From CALODL01 sp942492115 (GTDB taxonomy: Bacteria; Planctomycetota; Phycisphaerae; UBA1845; CAIVHJ01): a DNA stretch of 64,000 nucleotides. The notes beneath the pieces were generated by a model. That model was not told where the DNA came from, ran no database searches, and saw only the letters and a list, made by a program, of their open reading frames with translations. Below are positions 9,442 through 18,421 of the stretch, one piece after another. The stretch spans positions 122,453 to 186,452 of the forward strand of contig CALODL010000009.1 in NCBI GenBank assembly GCA_942492115.1, given 5' to 3'. The position numbers and the translations under genes were made by a program. The stretch's first letter is position 1. Each line of letters begins with the position of its first letter.

Positions 9442-9782
9442 GTGTGTCGCCGACCCTCTGCATTTACCTCTACACTCAGCCCACCGACATGCGCAAGGGC
9501 TTCGATGGCCTGTCGGGCATCGTTCGTAGCGAATTCGATGCCGATCCTCTCGACGGCAGCCTGTTCCTGTTCATCAACCGCCGACGGAATCGGCTGAAGA
9601 TCCTTCACTGGGACGGCACCGGCTTCTGGTTGTACTACAAGCTCCTCGAGGCCGGGACGTTCGAGATCATCCCCGCACAAGGCCAGGTCACGCAGATCGA
9701 CGCGACGCAGCTGGCGATGCTGCTGGGCGGCGTGTCTGTGGTTACGGCCAGGCGTCGCAAGCGTTACAAGCGTGCCTCGTGA
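9435..9782 (+). CDS. tnpB: IS66 accessory protein TnpB
   Basis: 115 residues with the signature of IS66 OrfB: YTQPTDMRKGFDGLSGIV near the N-terminus, LFLFINRRRNRLKIL, then HWDGTGFWLYYKLLE. The protein is required for transposition in the family, though its biochemical role is poorly defined. It overlaps tnpA by 7 bases and is followed by tnpC after 76 bases. Apparently intact. Confidence 0.9.
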   Translation: MLSVSPTLCIYLYTQPTDMRKGFDGLSGIVRSEFDADPLDGSLFLFINRRRNRLKILHWDGTGFWLYYKLLEAGTFEIIPAQGQVTQIDATQLAMLLGGVSVVTARRRKRYKRAS

Positions 9783-9858
9783 ACGACCGGCTTAACTTAC
9801 TGCACATTATGAGCAAACAACTTGCGCATTGCGTTGATGCTCGTTAAGATCGCTCAGC

Positions 9859-11606
9859 ATGAGCAAGATTGAGCGTCAGATCCCTATGCCAACGACCCTT
9901 GCAGATGCTCATGCGTTTATCGAGCAATTGGTCAGCACGAATGAGGAACTTCGTCGCAGCAACAATAATCTCAATCGCGAGAAGCAGGATCTCGAACTAA
10001 CAATCGTTGAGCTTCTCCAGCGCGCCTTCCGCAACCGCAGCGAGCGCTACATCGAGAACCCTGATCAGTTGCGACTCGACTTCCAGGACAGCGACGATGC
10101 TGCCGATGCCGCCGATGGACTGGCCCAGGCGGTCGAGGAGTCGGGGCAGCGGGTCAGAGAGCACACGCGTTATCCACGCAAGCCACGTAACGAGTCGCTC
10201 CCCGAGCACCTGCCGCGTCGCGAAGTCGACGCCGATGTGCCGGACGACGTCAAGCAGTGCCCGGAACACGGCGCCCGTACGCTGATCGGTTACGATACGA
10301 CCGAGACGCTGGAGTTCGAGCGTCCGAAGTTGCGTGTCCGTGTGACGCGTTATCCCAAGTACGCGTGTGCTGGCGAGCCTGAGTGCAGCGTCGCTTCGCC
10401 CAAGCGTCCCGCGGGCCTGATCGAAGGGAACCGCTACGACAGCAGCGTGGCCGCCGAGATCATCACGGCGAAGTACGGCTTCCACCTGCCGGTGTACCGT
10501 CAGCAGGATCTCTTCGCTGGCAGCGGCTGGACGCCGGGGCGGCTCGACGCTGCTGAACATCCTCAGTTCCTGTGCTGTCATCATCCGCCCACTGGTCGAG
10601 CACTTCAAGCAGGCCATGCTGGCCAGCGACATCGTGGGCACCGATGACACGCGCGTGACGCTGCTGTTGCCCGAGACGATCCCGAAGCCACAGGCGGATG
10701 ATCCGCGGTCGCAGCGCATCCACGAGGTCTTCAGTACGGCGGCCGACGAAGGACGCCGCAGCGTGTCGGGGCGCATGTGGGTCTATCGCAGTGCAACGGT
10801 GCCGCTGAACGTGTTCGACTTCACCGTCAGTCGTCACCGCGACGGCCCGGTGGACATGCTCGCGCAGTTCGAGGGCATCCTGCAGGCCGACTGTTACGCC
10901 GGTTACGAGGGTATCGCCGTGCGCAGCGAAGGTGCCATACGACGCGCTGCCTGTGTGGCCCACGCCAGGCGCAAGGTGTTTGATGCGCGGGAGACCTATC
11001 CGCTCGAGTCAAGCGTCGTCCTGGCGAAGTTCCAACAGCTCTATGACATCGAGGACCGCGCGAAGGAGCTAACGCCGGATGACCGTGCTCAACTCCGCCA
11101 GGTCGAAGCCGCTCCCGTGTGGGCCTCGCTCGATGAGTGGCGTAATAGCGACGCCGCCAAGGGCGTACTCGCATCAAGCAACTTCGGCAAAGCCGCTCAA
11201 TTACCTGAACAACCACTGGGAACAGTTGCAGGTCTATCTCGACGACGGTCGCATGTCGATCGACAACAACGAAGTCGAGCAGTTGATGAAACAGGTGGCG
11301 ATCGGAAGGAAGAATTGGCTGTTCATCGGCAGCGTTCCAGCCGGCCAGCGAGCCGCCGACTTCCTGACGCTGGTCAGCAGCGCCTTGCGCAACGACCTCG
11401 ACGTCTGGGCTTACCTCAAAGACGTGCTCGACTGCCTGCTCGCTGGTTCGACAGACTATGACACCCTGCGCCCCGACATCTGGCGCGCCGCACATCCCGA
11501 AGCCATCCGCAAGTACCGTGTCTCCGAACGCCGCGATCGCGCAGACCGCAAGCAGCGCCGCAGGGCGACCAAGCGCTCACGACGCAAATCCAAATCAAAG
11601 AAATAA
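9859..11606 (+). pseudogene. tnpC: IS66 transposase TnpC, two frameshifts
   Basis: Three overlapping frames together give a standard IS66 transposase of ~580 residues. The first (9859 to about 10545) has the coiled-coil/leucine-zipper N-terminus and the central Cys-containing region. The second (about 10545-11195) holds the first catalytic Asp (GTDDTRV) and the second (DCYAGYEG). The third (about 11195-11606) holds the catalytic Glu (DNNEVEQLMK) and a basic tail. Each break fits one extra C: in the CGGCTCGAC context near 10545 and in AAAGCCGCTC near 11195. Without the shifts the protein would look complete, so the element is either recently inactivated or carries consensus errors. Confidence 0.85.
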
Positions 11607-11666
11607 CACCCCATCGGGCTGCTCAGGCAGGTACGGTGGGATGGTGCTGGTGGGCGCTTACCAGAC

Positions 11667-11831
11667 CTGAAGCACAATGAGGTGGCCGCCGCTGCCATCC
11701 TTGGGTTCACTGAGAGCGACGAAGCAGACCAGATCGCACGTATCAGGCAAGTCCGCAGCCACGACCTCGAACAACTTCAGACAGAGGTCCCGCGCCGAAA
11801 GAAAACGAAAGCCAGGTCCAAGAAGAAATAG
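11667..11831 (+). pseudogene. Orphan C-terminal coding remnant
   Basis: Immediately after the right inverted repeat of the IS66 element, an open frame without its own start reads LKHNEVAAAAILGF, continues with an acidic, helix-like stretch and ends in a Lys/Arg-rich tail before TAG. It looks like the 3' end of a gene whose 5' part was removed or displaced by the insertion. No matching 5' part is visible left of the element, where a terminator lies instead. The family is not recognised, and it may be chance. Confidence 0.35.
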
Positions 11832-12594
11832 GTCGGACAGCAAGACCGTGTGCAGTCCTGGCTTCACTGGTCGGCGAGGGCACCCACATTTCAACACGAC
11901 TGCGCACGACCCGCCCCCAGCGGGCTCATCGCGGGTTCCATGCTCAACATTCGCACTCGCCTGAAAAAAATTCTCAGGCGCCTAACATCAACTCGCGCGC
12001 GCACTTACGACACAGTACACAAAGGGCGCATCCAAGCGCGGGTGTTGTTACGTCATTTGTGCCAATGACTACGGTGTGTTGGCATGCGCATCTGTGCCCA
12101 CGTCCTGAACGCGCGCTTTGTTTGCAGTGCTAACTTGTTGGTAGGCGCGCCTTTGTGAGGGTGCGTCGAGTTTTGTGCAGGGGACTTCTTGGAATGCGCA
12201 ACGGGGCTCGGTTTTTTGTAATTGATTCAAGTGCGCATCGGCAAGTAAGGTGGCCGTTATGCACGAGAGTACGGCGGACATCGCACAGATGTGATGCAGT
12301 TCAGATCACTAATGATGCGTGAACGGATGGTAGCTCTTTCTTGATGAATGCCATGTTCGTGATCGTGAGCCTCGTGCTGTTGTTGTTATGGAACCTGGGT
12401 TGGAGAGCTCTGGGTCGAAGTTTTGGCGCGTGGATCTTTAGCTTGCGTGATTGGCCTGTTCCTTCATGCGCCCTCAAAAAGCGACAAGAGCAGGAAATAA
12501 GTTCGACCCGTGCGCGCTTGGCACAGAACGAAAAAGCCTGCCCAAATTGGTCAATGTGGAGTTTATTGTCATCCCAACACTCAAGGAGAACACG
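11832..12594. other. Long gap, no clear gene
   Basis: About 760 bases without a convincing gene. A hairpin at 11958-11980 (CGCCTGA/TCAGGCG around an A-tract) could terminate transcription on the minus strand. A plus-strand frame from 12344 encodes one hydrophobic helix (FVIVSLVLLLLWNLGW) but lacks a ribosome binding site and turns into low-quality sequence before overlapping the next gene. I leave it uncalled. The left boundary of the integrative element probably lies in or near this gap. Confidence 0.4.
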
Positions 12595-13020
12595 ATGATC
12601 CAACATGATGTCGACGAATCGCTAAACCATTTCCTAGGCAGCAAGAATCTACCGGTAGGAACAATAGAGGCGCTGCCAGGAGTAGGCAGTTCCTCCTGGG
12701 CGATCGTCTGTCTTGATGGTGAAGTCCACTGGGCCAGCCCCAATCCCAATCTGATGCCTGCGTGGTTGTACGCATTGTCAATCCAGGCCCAGCAGGAGAT
12801 CGATCAAAAGAGGGGCCAACAACTGCGGGAACGACAATCGCCCGCCCTCTCTGGAGAGCGGAAGCCAACGGTGCCGGAGCCCTCGACAGAGGAGCTGATC
12901 CAGCAGGTCACCATTCGCACCATTGAGGCATTGGCGCATCAGTTCGCGAAAAACCAAACGAACGGCGAACCTCCGCACCGGACGCCCAAGAGCGAAGAGC
13001 GCCCCGTAAACGGCGATTGA
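12595..13020 (+). CDS. Hypothetical protein of integrative element
   Basis: 141 residues from the ATG at 12595, preceded by AAGGAGAACACG, a strong ribosome binding site. The N-terminal ~60 residues (LPVGTIEALPGVGSSSWAIV ... GEVHWASPNP) could be a small beta-rich domain. Residues 65-120 are helical and charged, with EELIQQVTIRTIEALAHQF resembling an oligomerisation helix, and the tail is disordered. No family recognised. It is the first well-supported gene of the block that ends at the tRNA-Leu integrase and points the same way as the rest. Confidence 0.65.
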   Translation: MIQHDVDESLNHFLGSKNLPVGTIEALPGVGSSSWAIVCLDGEVHWASPNPNLMPAWLYALSIQAQQEIDQKRGQQLRERQSPALSGERKPTVPEPSTEELIQQVTIRTIEALAHQFAKNQTNGEPPHRTPKSEERPVNGD

Positions 13021-13261
13021 GCCTGCACATGTGGGGTGTAGTGTCCTTTGTATGCTGTGTTCGCGCCACCAAATGCCTGGCTGTACATTTTGCGGAATCG
13101 CGTCTGGACTGGTCCGCCTGCGATTCCAGGCTCTGGGCCGAAATTTGATAAGCGTGGTATGATAATTGTGAAAGGCCTCCCTGGGGAGAACGCCTAACGC
13201 TTACTTACTCGTCGTCGCCAGGGTGCACCAGGCGACCGGAGTTTTTTTTCAGGAGACAGGG

Positions 13262-13480
13262 ATGATGATCATGCTGAGTCCGCGCGCACAGTTCGTGAGT
13301 GTTGGGGAATCCGCCAAGCGATTGGGAGTCCCGCCGAAGACCATCTCGAAGTTGTTTTACGACGGACACTTGCGAGACGACTTGTGCCCGATCGTCGGGG
13401 GACGCCGCATCATCCCTGAAGACTATGTGGAGATCATCGGCATGGAATTGAGGCGTCGTGGGTGCGCGCAATCGTTGTGA
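13262..13480 (+). CDS. Excisionase-like HTH protein
   Basis: 72 residues from the ATG at 13262, chosen because CAGGAGACAGGG lies just upstream; an in-frame ATG at 13223 lacks such a site. The sequence FVSVGESAKRLGVPPKTISKL is a MerR/AlpA-type winged helix-turn-helix, followed by GGRRIIPEDYVEII, the wing and the recognition-helix tail usual in excisionase/AlpA proteins. Likely binds DNA in the element to steer recombination or transcription. A TATGAT hexamer about 100 bases upstream (13158) may be its -10 box. Confidence 0.65.
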   Translation: MMIMLSPRAQFVSVGESAKRLGVPPKTISKLFYDGHLRDDLCPIVGGRRIIPEDYVEIIGMELRRRGCAQSL

Positions 13481-13733
13481 TGCGGAGTCCAGGTCACATG
13501 GAGGCGGGTCCAAACAGGGGCGTGCGGCGCGTGGTAGCAGGATTCCAAAACTCTGTGTACCAAAAATTTGTAGCGTCGGTTTTCGCAACTCCATTGTGGG
13601 TCACAACTTCCGAAAACAAACTTTGCCACATCGTGCAGAGATGTGCATCGAGGCTTATTTTAGAGCCATTGATAGACGCCCCCGAGGCCCACACGGAAGG
13701 GCCCCAGGCAAGGCACCGACCAAGGAGAACGGC

Positions 13734-13943
13734 TTGGATCGCTTACTAACACTCGAAGACATCGTGAAGATCCTCGGAGTTTCGCCACGTACGGTTGCGC
13801 GTCTCCTGAAGGAACAGTCTTTGCCGACACCGATCCGCATAGGCAAGCAATTGCGCTGGTCAAAAAAGCAGATTGAGCAGTTCGTCGAAAACGGCGGGAC
13901 GGCAAGCGAAGTCAAGACAAGAAAAAAGCCCGTGACAGCATAG
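13734..13943 (+). CDS. AlpA/excisionase-type HTH protein
   Basis: 69 residues. I chose the TTG at 13734 because AGGAG lies 6 bases upstream and the domain starts at once; the frame is open further 5' but without a better start. LLTLEDIVKILGVSPRTVARLL is a textbook MerR-like helix-turn-helix; PIRIGKQLRWSKKQIEQFVE is the wing plus trailing helix of the helix_turn_helix_17/AlpA family. It is the second such protein in 700 bases, upstream of the primase-helicase gene. Probable excisionase or activator of the element. Confidence 0.7.
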   Translation: MDRLLTLEDIVKILGVSPRTVARLLKEQSLPTPIRIGKQLRWSKKQIEQFVENGGTASEVKTRKKPVTA

Positions 13944-14120
13944 GGCTGAGCACGAGCTGAGATCTGAGTCTCGTCAACCAGATCTTAGCAAAGTCTCTCC
14001 CCCTATGTCAACCATCTTTTGCGGGCTCTTCATAGAGCGTTCCGAATTGGTCGGTGCGCAGAGAGTAACTGCGCCCACTGTGCGTTAGCGTGCAGGGCGC
14101 CGAGGGAAGATGTTGACACC

Positions 14121-16619
14121 ATGAAGCCTGACAGATCGAAACAGGCCACAGAACGGCCCAACGACAGTGGACAAACACGCAAACTTGAACCGCATCATCG
14201 AGAAGAACTTCGTCAATCGGGACTGACGGATGAGACCATAGAACAAACAGGTATCTATTCCGCTGACGCTAAGCACCTTGCTGAATTACTGAATCGCTCT
14301 ACGCACGAGAGTGGTGGCTGGGTAGTCCCGTTCAGAGACGCTTCGGGGGCGCCCGTCGATTACGCATGCGTCAAACCGGATCACCCCCGTCACTCTAAAG
14401 GTCGGGCGATAAAGTACGAGTGCCCCCAAAACACTCCGACTCGGCCGTATTTCTGTGTCGGCTTTGACCACAGCGCCCCGACAATCATCATCACAGAAGG
14501 CTTCAAAAAGGCCGAGGCTATTCGACAGGCGGGGCATGAAGCCGTTATCGCTCTCATGGGCGTTTGGGCCTGGCAAAAGCCCCGCCCGCGAGACGCCGAC
14601 AACAAGCCTCATGGTGAGCGGTCTGTTAAAGATGATCTGAAAGCGCTTAGTTGGGACGGCAAGACTGTCTACCTGGCGTTCGATTCTGATGCAGCAGGTA
14701 ATCCGACCATTCAGCAAGCCGAGGAGGAGTGTGCCAAAGCCCTCCGCAGAGAAGGTGCCGTTGTCCGCATAGTTCGGATACCTCAAGTAGCGGGGCTTTC
14801 GAAAGTTGGCGCAGACGATTTCCTCCGGCATTTCGCTGACGATGGACCCAAGTACTTTGAAATGCTCCTTCAGAGGGCGCGCGAACCGCGCGGGTGGGAC
14901 GCCTCAGACAGAAATAAGCCCTCCAACAAGTACTTAGCCGAAGACGTGCTCGCATCGAAGTTCTCCCATCCTGCGGGTCAAACACTACGCCGCTATCGGC
15001 ATGATTTCTACGAGTGGCGAGATGGAAGGCACACGGGGGTTAGTGATGAGAAGATCCGCGCGGACGTCCGGGGTTTTCTCGGCCACAGAATGAAACATGT
15101 CTCAAGGCATCGAGTTGCCGAAGTCATCGCCCATCTCGAAGACAAGTCCCTCATTGAGGGGCAACTGGATCCGCCGCTGTGGGTGCCCAACGATGGCCCG
15201 CCGGAACCACGTGAATCGCACATCATCTTTCGGAACGGTGCAATCAGCCTAGATGAAGTTTGTGATGCTGATGATGTGACGGTGGAATTAATCAAGCCAC
15301 ATGACCCGCGACTGTTCTCGCTTGTCGCTGTTGATTACGACTTCGACCCGGCAGCGCGGTGTCCGACCTGGGAGAAGTTCGTCGCGGAGGTATTTGAAGA
15401 AGACGAGGGGCGGATTCACCTGCTTCAAGAGGCGCTCGGTTATTTGTTGACGACCGACACGACCATGCAAGCCATCTTCTTACTGGTCGGGGTGCCGAGG
15501 TCAGGTAAAAGTACCACGATGCGAGTTCTTCGGCACGTGATCGGCGGAGATAACTGTGCGGAGACGTGCCTGTATTCACTCGGGCAACGCTTTGGCCTCG
15601 CCCCACTGCTGGGGAAGTCGGTCACTTTCATCAGCGATGCCCATCTCCCGAAAAACTCTCAGGGCGCGCTTGAGACGCTCAAGGCAATTTCTGGAGAAGA
15701 TGCGGCACTTGTCGACCGGAAGCATAAGGATGCGGAATCTTACCGGCTGAAAACGCGCTTCGTGATCGGCTGTAATCAGGCACCGGCCTTTCGGGATCCG
15801 AGTAATGCGCTGGTCGCCCGGTTGCGGGTCTTGCGGTACGACAGAAGTTTCGAGGGCAAGGAAGATAGAGACCTGACTTCGAAACTCATAGCCGAGGCGC
15901 CAGGAATTTTCCTTTGGGGTATTCGTGGACTGAGGCGACTTCGGAATCAGGGCCACTTCACAGAGCCGGTGTCCTCGCGGGAACTGCTCTCCGAATTGCG
16001 AGACCTCCACAGCCCAGTGCGGCAGTTTCTTGTTGCGAAATACGGATCCGGGAGTCACCGCGTTTCAACCTTTACGGTGTATGACGCTTGGCGCGTGTGG
16101 GCGGACGACAACGGTCACGGATGCATTTCAAGTTCGGTCCTTGGGACTGAGTTGGCTTCCATCGGCGTCGAGAAGAAGAGGTGCCGAATCGAGGGGACGC
16201 TGAAGAATTGCTATGTTTGGGAAACTCCGCCTGACGAGTCGTCCAATTCGGCTTCCTGTGGCCCCGATGAATCCAGAGAACCGAATCCAGAAAGTGCCCC
16301 CGACAGCAATGGCCAACCAACAGGGGTGAACAGATCCGACAAAAACCTGCGCTCAGAGCCTGGAAATGGGGGTGTTCACCCCGTTCATAGCAAAAGTCCT
16401 ATTGCATCCAGTTTTTTGAGACAAGAGGATGAAAATTGTAGTGCATTAGGGATTAGGGGTGAACGGGGTGAACAGGGTGAACAGGAGGCCGCGCACCCAT
16501 CAACCCCTCGCTCGGCCAAATCGGCACGATCCATGAACAATGTGCTTGCTGAGGTGCAGCAACTCACGGACATCCGGGAACGCAGGAAACGCAATCGACG
16601 GAACCGGGAGGAAGAGTGA
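14121..16619 (+). CDS. P4-type primase-helicase (TOPRIM + SF3)
   Basis: 832 residues from the ATG at 14121, with GAGGGAAG upstream. A TOPRIM/DUF3854-type region spans about residues 60-250, with IIITEGFKKAEAI (~120) holding the catalytic Glu and VYLAFDSDAAGN (~182) the acidic pair. An SF3/D5-like helicase follows: Walker A GVPRSGKSTTM (~457), Walker B-like VTFISDAHLPK (~500) and sensor-type VIGCNQAPAF with LVARLRVL (~547-570). The tail (~700-832) is disordered and polar. The protein should prime and unwind DNA to replicate the element, like phage P4 alpha protein. The tail-coding DNA contains iteron-like repeats. A tiny overlapping frame (ATG TTG ACA CCA TGA) covers the start codon. Confidence 0.88.
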   Translation: MKPDRSKQATERPNDSGQTRKLEPHHREELRQSGLTDETIEQTGIYSADAKHLAELLNRSTHESGGWVVPFRDASGAPVDYACVKPDHPRHSKGRAIKYECPQNTPTRPYFCVGFDHSAPTIIITEGFKKAEAIRQAGHEAVIALMGVWAWQKPRPRDADNKPHGERSVKDDLKALSWDGKTVYLAFDSDAAGNPTIQQAEEECAKALRREGAVVRIVRIPQVAGLSKVGADDFLRHFADDGPKYFEMLLQRAREPRGWDASDRNKPSNKYLAEDVLASKFSHPAGQTLRRYRHDFYEWRDGRHTGVSDEKIRADVRGFLGHRMKHVSRHRVAEVIAHLEDKSLIEGQLDPPLWVPNDGPPEPRESHIIFRNGAISLDEVCDADDVTVELIKPHDPRLFSLVAVDYDFDPAARCPTWEKFVAEVFEEDEGRIHLLQEALGYLLTTDTTMQAIFLLVGVPRSGKSTTMRVLRHVIGGDNCAETCLYSLGQRFGLAPLLGKSVTFISDAHLPKNSQGALETLKAISGEDAALVDRKHKDAESYRLKTRFVIGCNQAPAFRDPSNALVARLRVLRYDRSFEGKEDRDLTSKLIAEAPGIFLWGIRGLRRLRNQGHFTEPVSSRELLSELRDLHSPVRQFLVAKYGSGSHRVSTFTVYDAWRVWADDNGHGCISSSVLGTELASIGVEKKRCRIEGTLKNCYVWETPPDESSNSASCGPDESREPNPESAPDSNGQPTGVNRSDKNLRSEPGNGGVHPVHSKSPIASSFLRQEDENCSALGIRGERGEQGEQEAAHPSTPRSAKSARSMNNVLAEVQQLTDIRERRKRNRRNREEE
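16325..16484 (+). repeat. GGTGAACAG iteron-like repeats, possible origin
   Basis: Inside the primase gene's 3' end, GGTGAACAG or a near match occurs five times in 160 bases: 16325-16333 (followed by A), 16373-16380 inverted (TGTTCACC), and three exact 9-base tandem units at 16458-16466 (GGTGAACGG), 16467-16475 and 16476-16484. They encode RGERGEQGEQE in a disordered tail, so protein structure does not explain them. As I recall, phage P4 alpha protein binds type I iterons of nearly this sequence, so this is a candidate replication origin. Confidence 0.55.
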
Positions 16620-17019
16620 CGACTTGCCCGTCATGGGTCGGGCGTGCGCATTGTGGGTTTTCTGCCGAGTTACTCTCCCTCGCGGCAGAGGGCTCCAGTG
16701 ATGTGCGCCTGGCCCCCTCCCGCCCCCGCCAGGGCGGGTTCTAGCCCCGATCGAGAGGCGGGTCCTTGCTGTGAGGCAGTGACTATTAACTGCCCCGGAT
16801 AGACTATCCCGACCCGAGGGGTCCCCCTTGTGCGAGGCCACGTCTCGGCGCAGGCTCAAGCCGGGGGTTTCGTGCGACAATCGTAAGTGGTTTGTGGGCA
16901 AAGAGTTACGAGACAAGATGTAAATGGGGCACTTATCTTCATAAGTGCTTAAATAACAAGGGGTTATGTCGAAATGCAACGAGAACAATCGCAAATACCT
17001 GATATTAAAGGGTTTATGG
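16620..17019. other. Gap with hairpins after primase
   Basis: 400 bases without a supported gene. A CCCGC-CAGG-GCGGG hairpin at 16725-16738 may end the primase transcript. Further on is a perfect inverted repeat (16929-16948, listed separately). An in-frame ATG at 16966 could extend the next protein by 18 residues, but its AAGGGG is only two bases away. Confidence 0.4.
16929..16948 (+). promoter_or_regulatory. Perfect inverted repeat, candidate operator
   Basis: GCACTTAT-CTTC-ATAAGTGC is a perfect 8-base-pair inverted repeat with a 4-base spacer, about 70 bases upstream of a gene encoding a ribbon-helix-helix-like protein. There is no T-run after it, which argues against a terminator. Such proteins often repress their own gene from a palindrome like this, so autoregulation is a reasonable inference. 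Confidence 0.45.
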
Positions 17020-17448
17020 ATGAATGACCGGCAAAAACCACGGTGCGACGCGCGGGTCATGTTGTACCTCCCCCTTGAGTTGCGGGATGTGGCGACCGAG
17101 GCGGCACGGTTGTCGGGGGTCAGCAGGAACCGCCTGGTCAGGCTGGGGTTGGTGCATGTCGTGGGGCTCATCTTGGCGCGCTGCGAGACGATGCTGCGGA
17201 ACCCGGCCATCTCGGCCCAACGCAAACTAACCATCAATGAGTTCTTGCGTCAGGGCGGCATCGCGCTGGACACATTGCGGTGCGACAAGCAGACCCTTGA
17301 GGCGTTGCGTGAGATGCCACCAAGACACACTACGGCGCTGATGCGGAGGCTTGGGGTCGACGCGCGGATACGGAAACCGATCCCTGCGCTGAACGAGATA
17401 TTCAAAGAAGAGCAAGAAGCCGAAGGAGCAAACGATGGTGAAGATTGA
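17020..17448 (+). CDS. Ribbon-helix-helix-like element protein
   Basis: 142 residues from the ATG at 17020, with AAAGGG about 8 bases upstream. The region VMLYLPLELRDVATEAARLSG followed by VSRNRLVRLGL resembles a ribbon-helix-helix DNA-binding fold: one strand, two helices, and a Ser-Arg-Asn turn between them. The rest is helical and basic, with no family recognised. The end overlaps the next gene by 14 bases, so the two are translationally coupled. Likely a small transcription or partition regulator of the element; it may bind the inverted repeat just upstream. Confidence 0.6.
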   Translation: MNDRQKPRCDARVMLYLPLELRDVATEAARLSGVSRNRLVRLGLVHVVGLILARCETMLRNPAISAQRKLTINEFLRQGGIALDTLRCDKQTLEALREMPPRHTTALMRRLGVDARIRKPIPALNEIFKEEQEAEGANDGED

Positions 17449-18421
17449 TATTGGCGGGTTGGATTGGTTTGTGGTGCACTTAGATCGCCGGGGCACAGGA
17501 GGCGCCACGTATCGCCTTCGCTATCCGCAGATCGATTTCCTGTTTCCGGTGGAACCCAGTCCGAAGGCGGGGCTCCATCAATTTGGGCGGGATTATTACG
17601 CCGCCCACCCAGAAGTGCGGGCAGTCGCTAAGCGGCACGCCACACGTACGCACTCCGGTTATTGGTGGGAGTCCGGCGATGCTCTCGGTCGCTACGAAGG
17701 CACTTTGTTTGTGCGGCCGGAGGACTTGTGGACGGTTATTCCGGAGTTGGTGACGAGGGTGGCGCGGGACCTCCTCGTTTTGGATGGGGAGCGTTCACCT
17801 GATGAGCGGTTGGCGCGGTTGCGCGGACTCATCAATGCGGACTGTTCGGGAAAACGGCTTCGATGGGTCCGCATGATGGAGCAGGTCTTCGGTGACTTGC
17901 CAACCGCCCTGGAACGTCTTGCCTCTTGGGTGCAGGATCTGCCGAGTGCGGACCCTTGCCCGACAACCGGGCGTCAGCAAGTGGACGAAAGCGAGACGGG
18001 AACGCGGTGGAACTACAACGTAGCGCCCTACCGATTGACGGAGGATGAGCAGGCGCACCTTGGCGCTCTTCTGGCTCATCAATGGAAGGACGCGCCCTCT
18101 GCGCCCGCATCCGAGCCGATGATCGGCGAGCAGCAGGGGTCGTTCTGGTTGCCCTGCGACACGCCGAAAAATGAGTTGTATCTGATTCGGTTGGTGCTGT
18201 GTGGGGACCCGCAATTCTGGGATGAGATCCTGCAACATGAAACCGGGTCTTACAACCTAACGCAGCCTGCAAAATACACGTTCACTATTGATGGATTGCG
18301 TACGGAAGCCAACGCGCAACAGGCAAGTTCGGGGGTGCACGTCCAAAGTGGCCAACCAATTATCGATGACAGGGGGTCGGGGAGGCCCCTAATTCAGACA
18401 AATGGGGAGATGGGATTGTGA
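17435..18421 (+). CDS. Unknown conserved-looking element protein
   Basis: 328 residues, soluble, no signal peptide and no motif I recognise. The first ~110 residues are rich in aromatic and beta-type patterns (IDIGGLDWFVVHLDRRG, YRLRYPQIDFLFPV), the middle is helical, and the last ~60 residues are polar and probably disordered. It overlaps the preceding gene by 14 bases and shares GTGA with the following HTH gene, so it sits in the middle of a coupled three-gene operon in the replication/regulation half of the element. Possible roles include replication accessory or copy control; the sequence does not decide. Confidence 0.6.
   Translation: MVKIDIGGLDWFVVHLDRRGTGGATYRLRYPQIDFLFPVEPSPKAGLHQFGRDYYAAHPEVRAVAKRHATRTHSGYWWESGDALGRYEGTLFVRPEDLWTVIPELVTRVARDLLVLDGERSPDERLARLRGLINADCSGKRLRWVRMMEQVFGDLPTALERLASWVQDLPSADPCPTTGRQQVDESETGTRWNYNVAPYRLTEDEQAHLGALLAHQWKDAPSAPASEPMIGEQQGSFWLPCDTPKNELYLIRLVLCGDPQFWDEILQHETGSYNLTQPAKYTFTIDGLRTEANAQQASSGVHVQSGQPIIDDRGSGRPLIQTNGEMGL

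Larger units (their letters stand above)
9014..11661 (+). mobile_element. IS66-family insertion sequence
   Basis: A 2648-base element bounded by 21-base inverted repeats that begin GTAAGCGCCCACCA at both ends and match at 19 of 21 positions (left 9014-9034, right 11641-11661). Inside lie the three genes typical of IS66: tnpA, tnpB and the large DDE transposase gene tnpC. The 8 bases outside the ends (GCAGCAAG left, CAGACCTG right) do not match, so no target duplication is visible. Two frameshifts in tnpC suggest it is inactive, unless they are sequencing errors. Confidence 0.9.

Noticed and set aside
10007..10776. Long antisense frames across tnpC
   Set aside because: They are shadows of the IS66 transposase, whose catalytic motifs are clear on the plus strand.
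12344..12598. Frame with one hydrophobic helix before the 12595 gene
   Set aside because: No Shine-Dalgarno, only the first ~20 residues look protein-like, and it overlaps the well-marked start at 12595.
13020..14000. Search for a copy of the tRNA-Leu 3' end as left attachment site
   Set aside because: No stretch resembling TGCCGGAGGAGGGACTCG was seen here or in the first 12 kb, so no attL is called.
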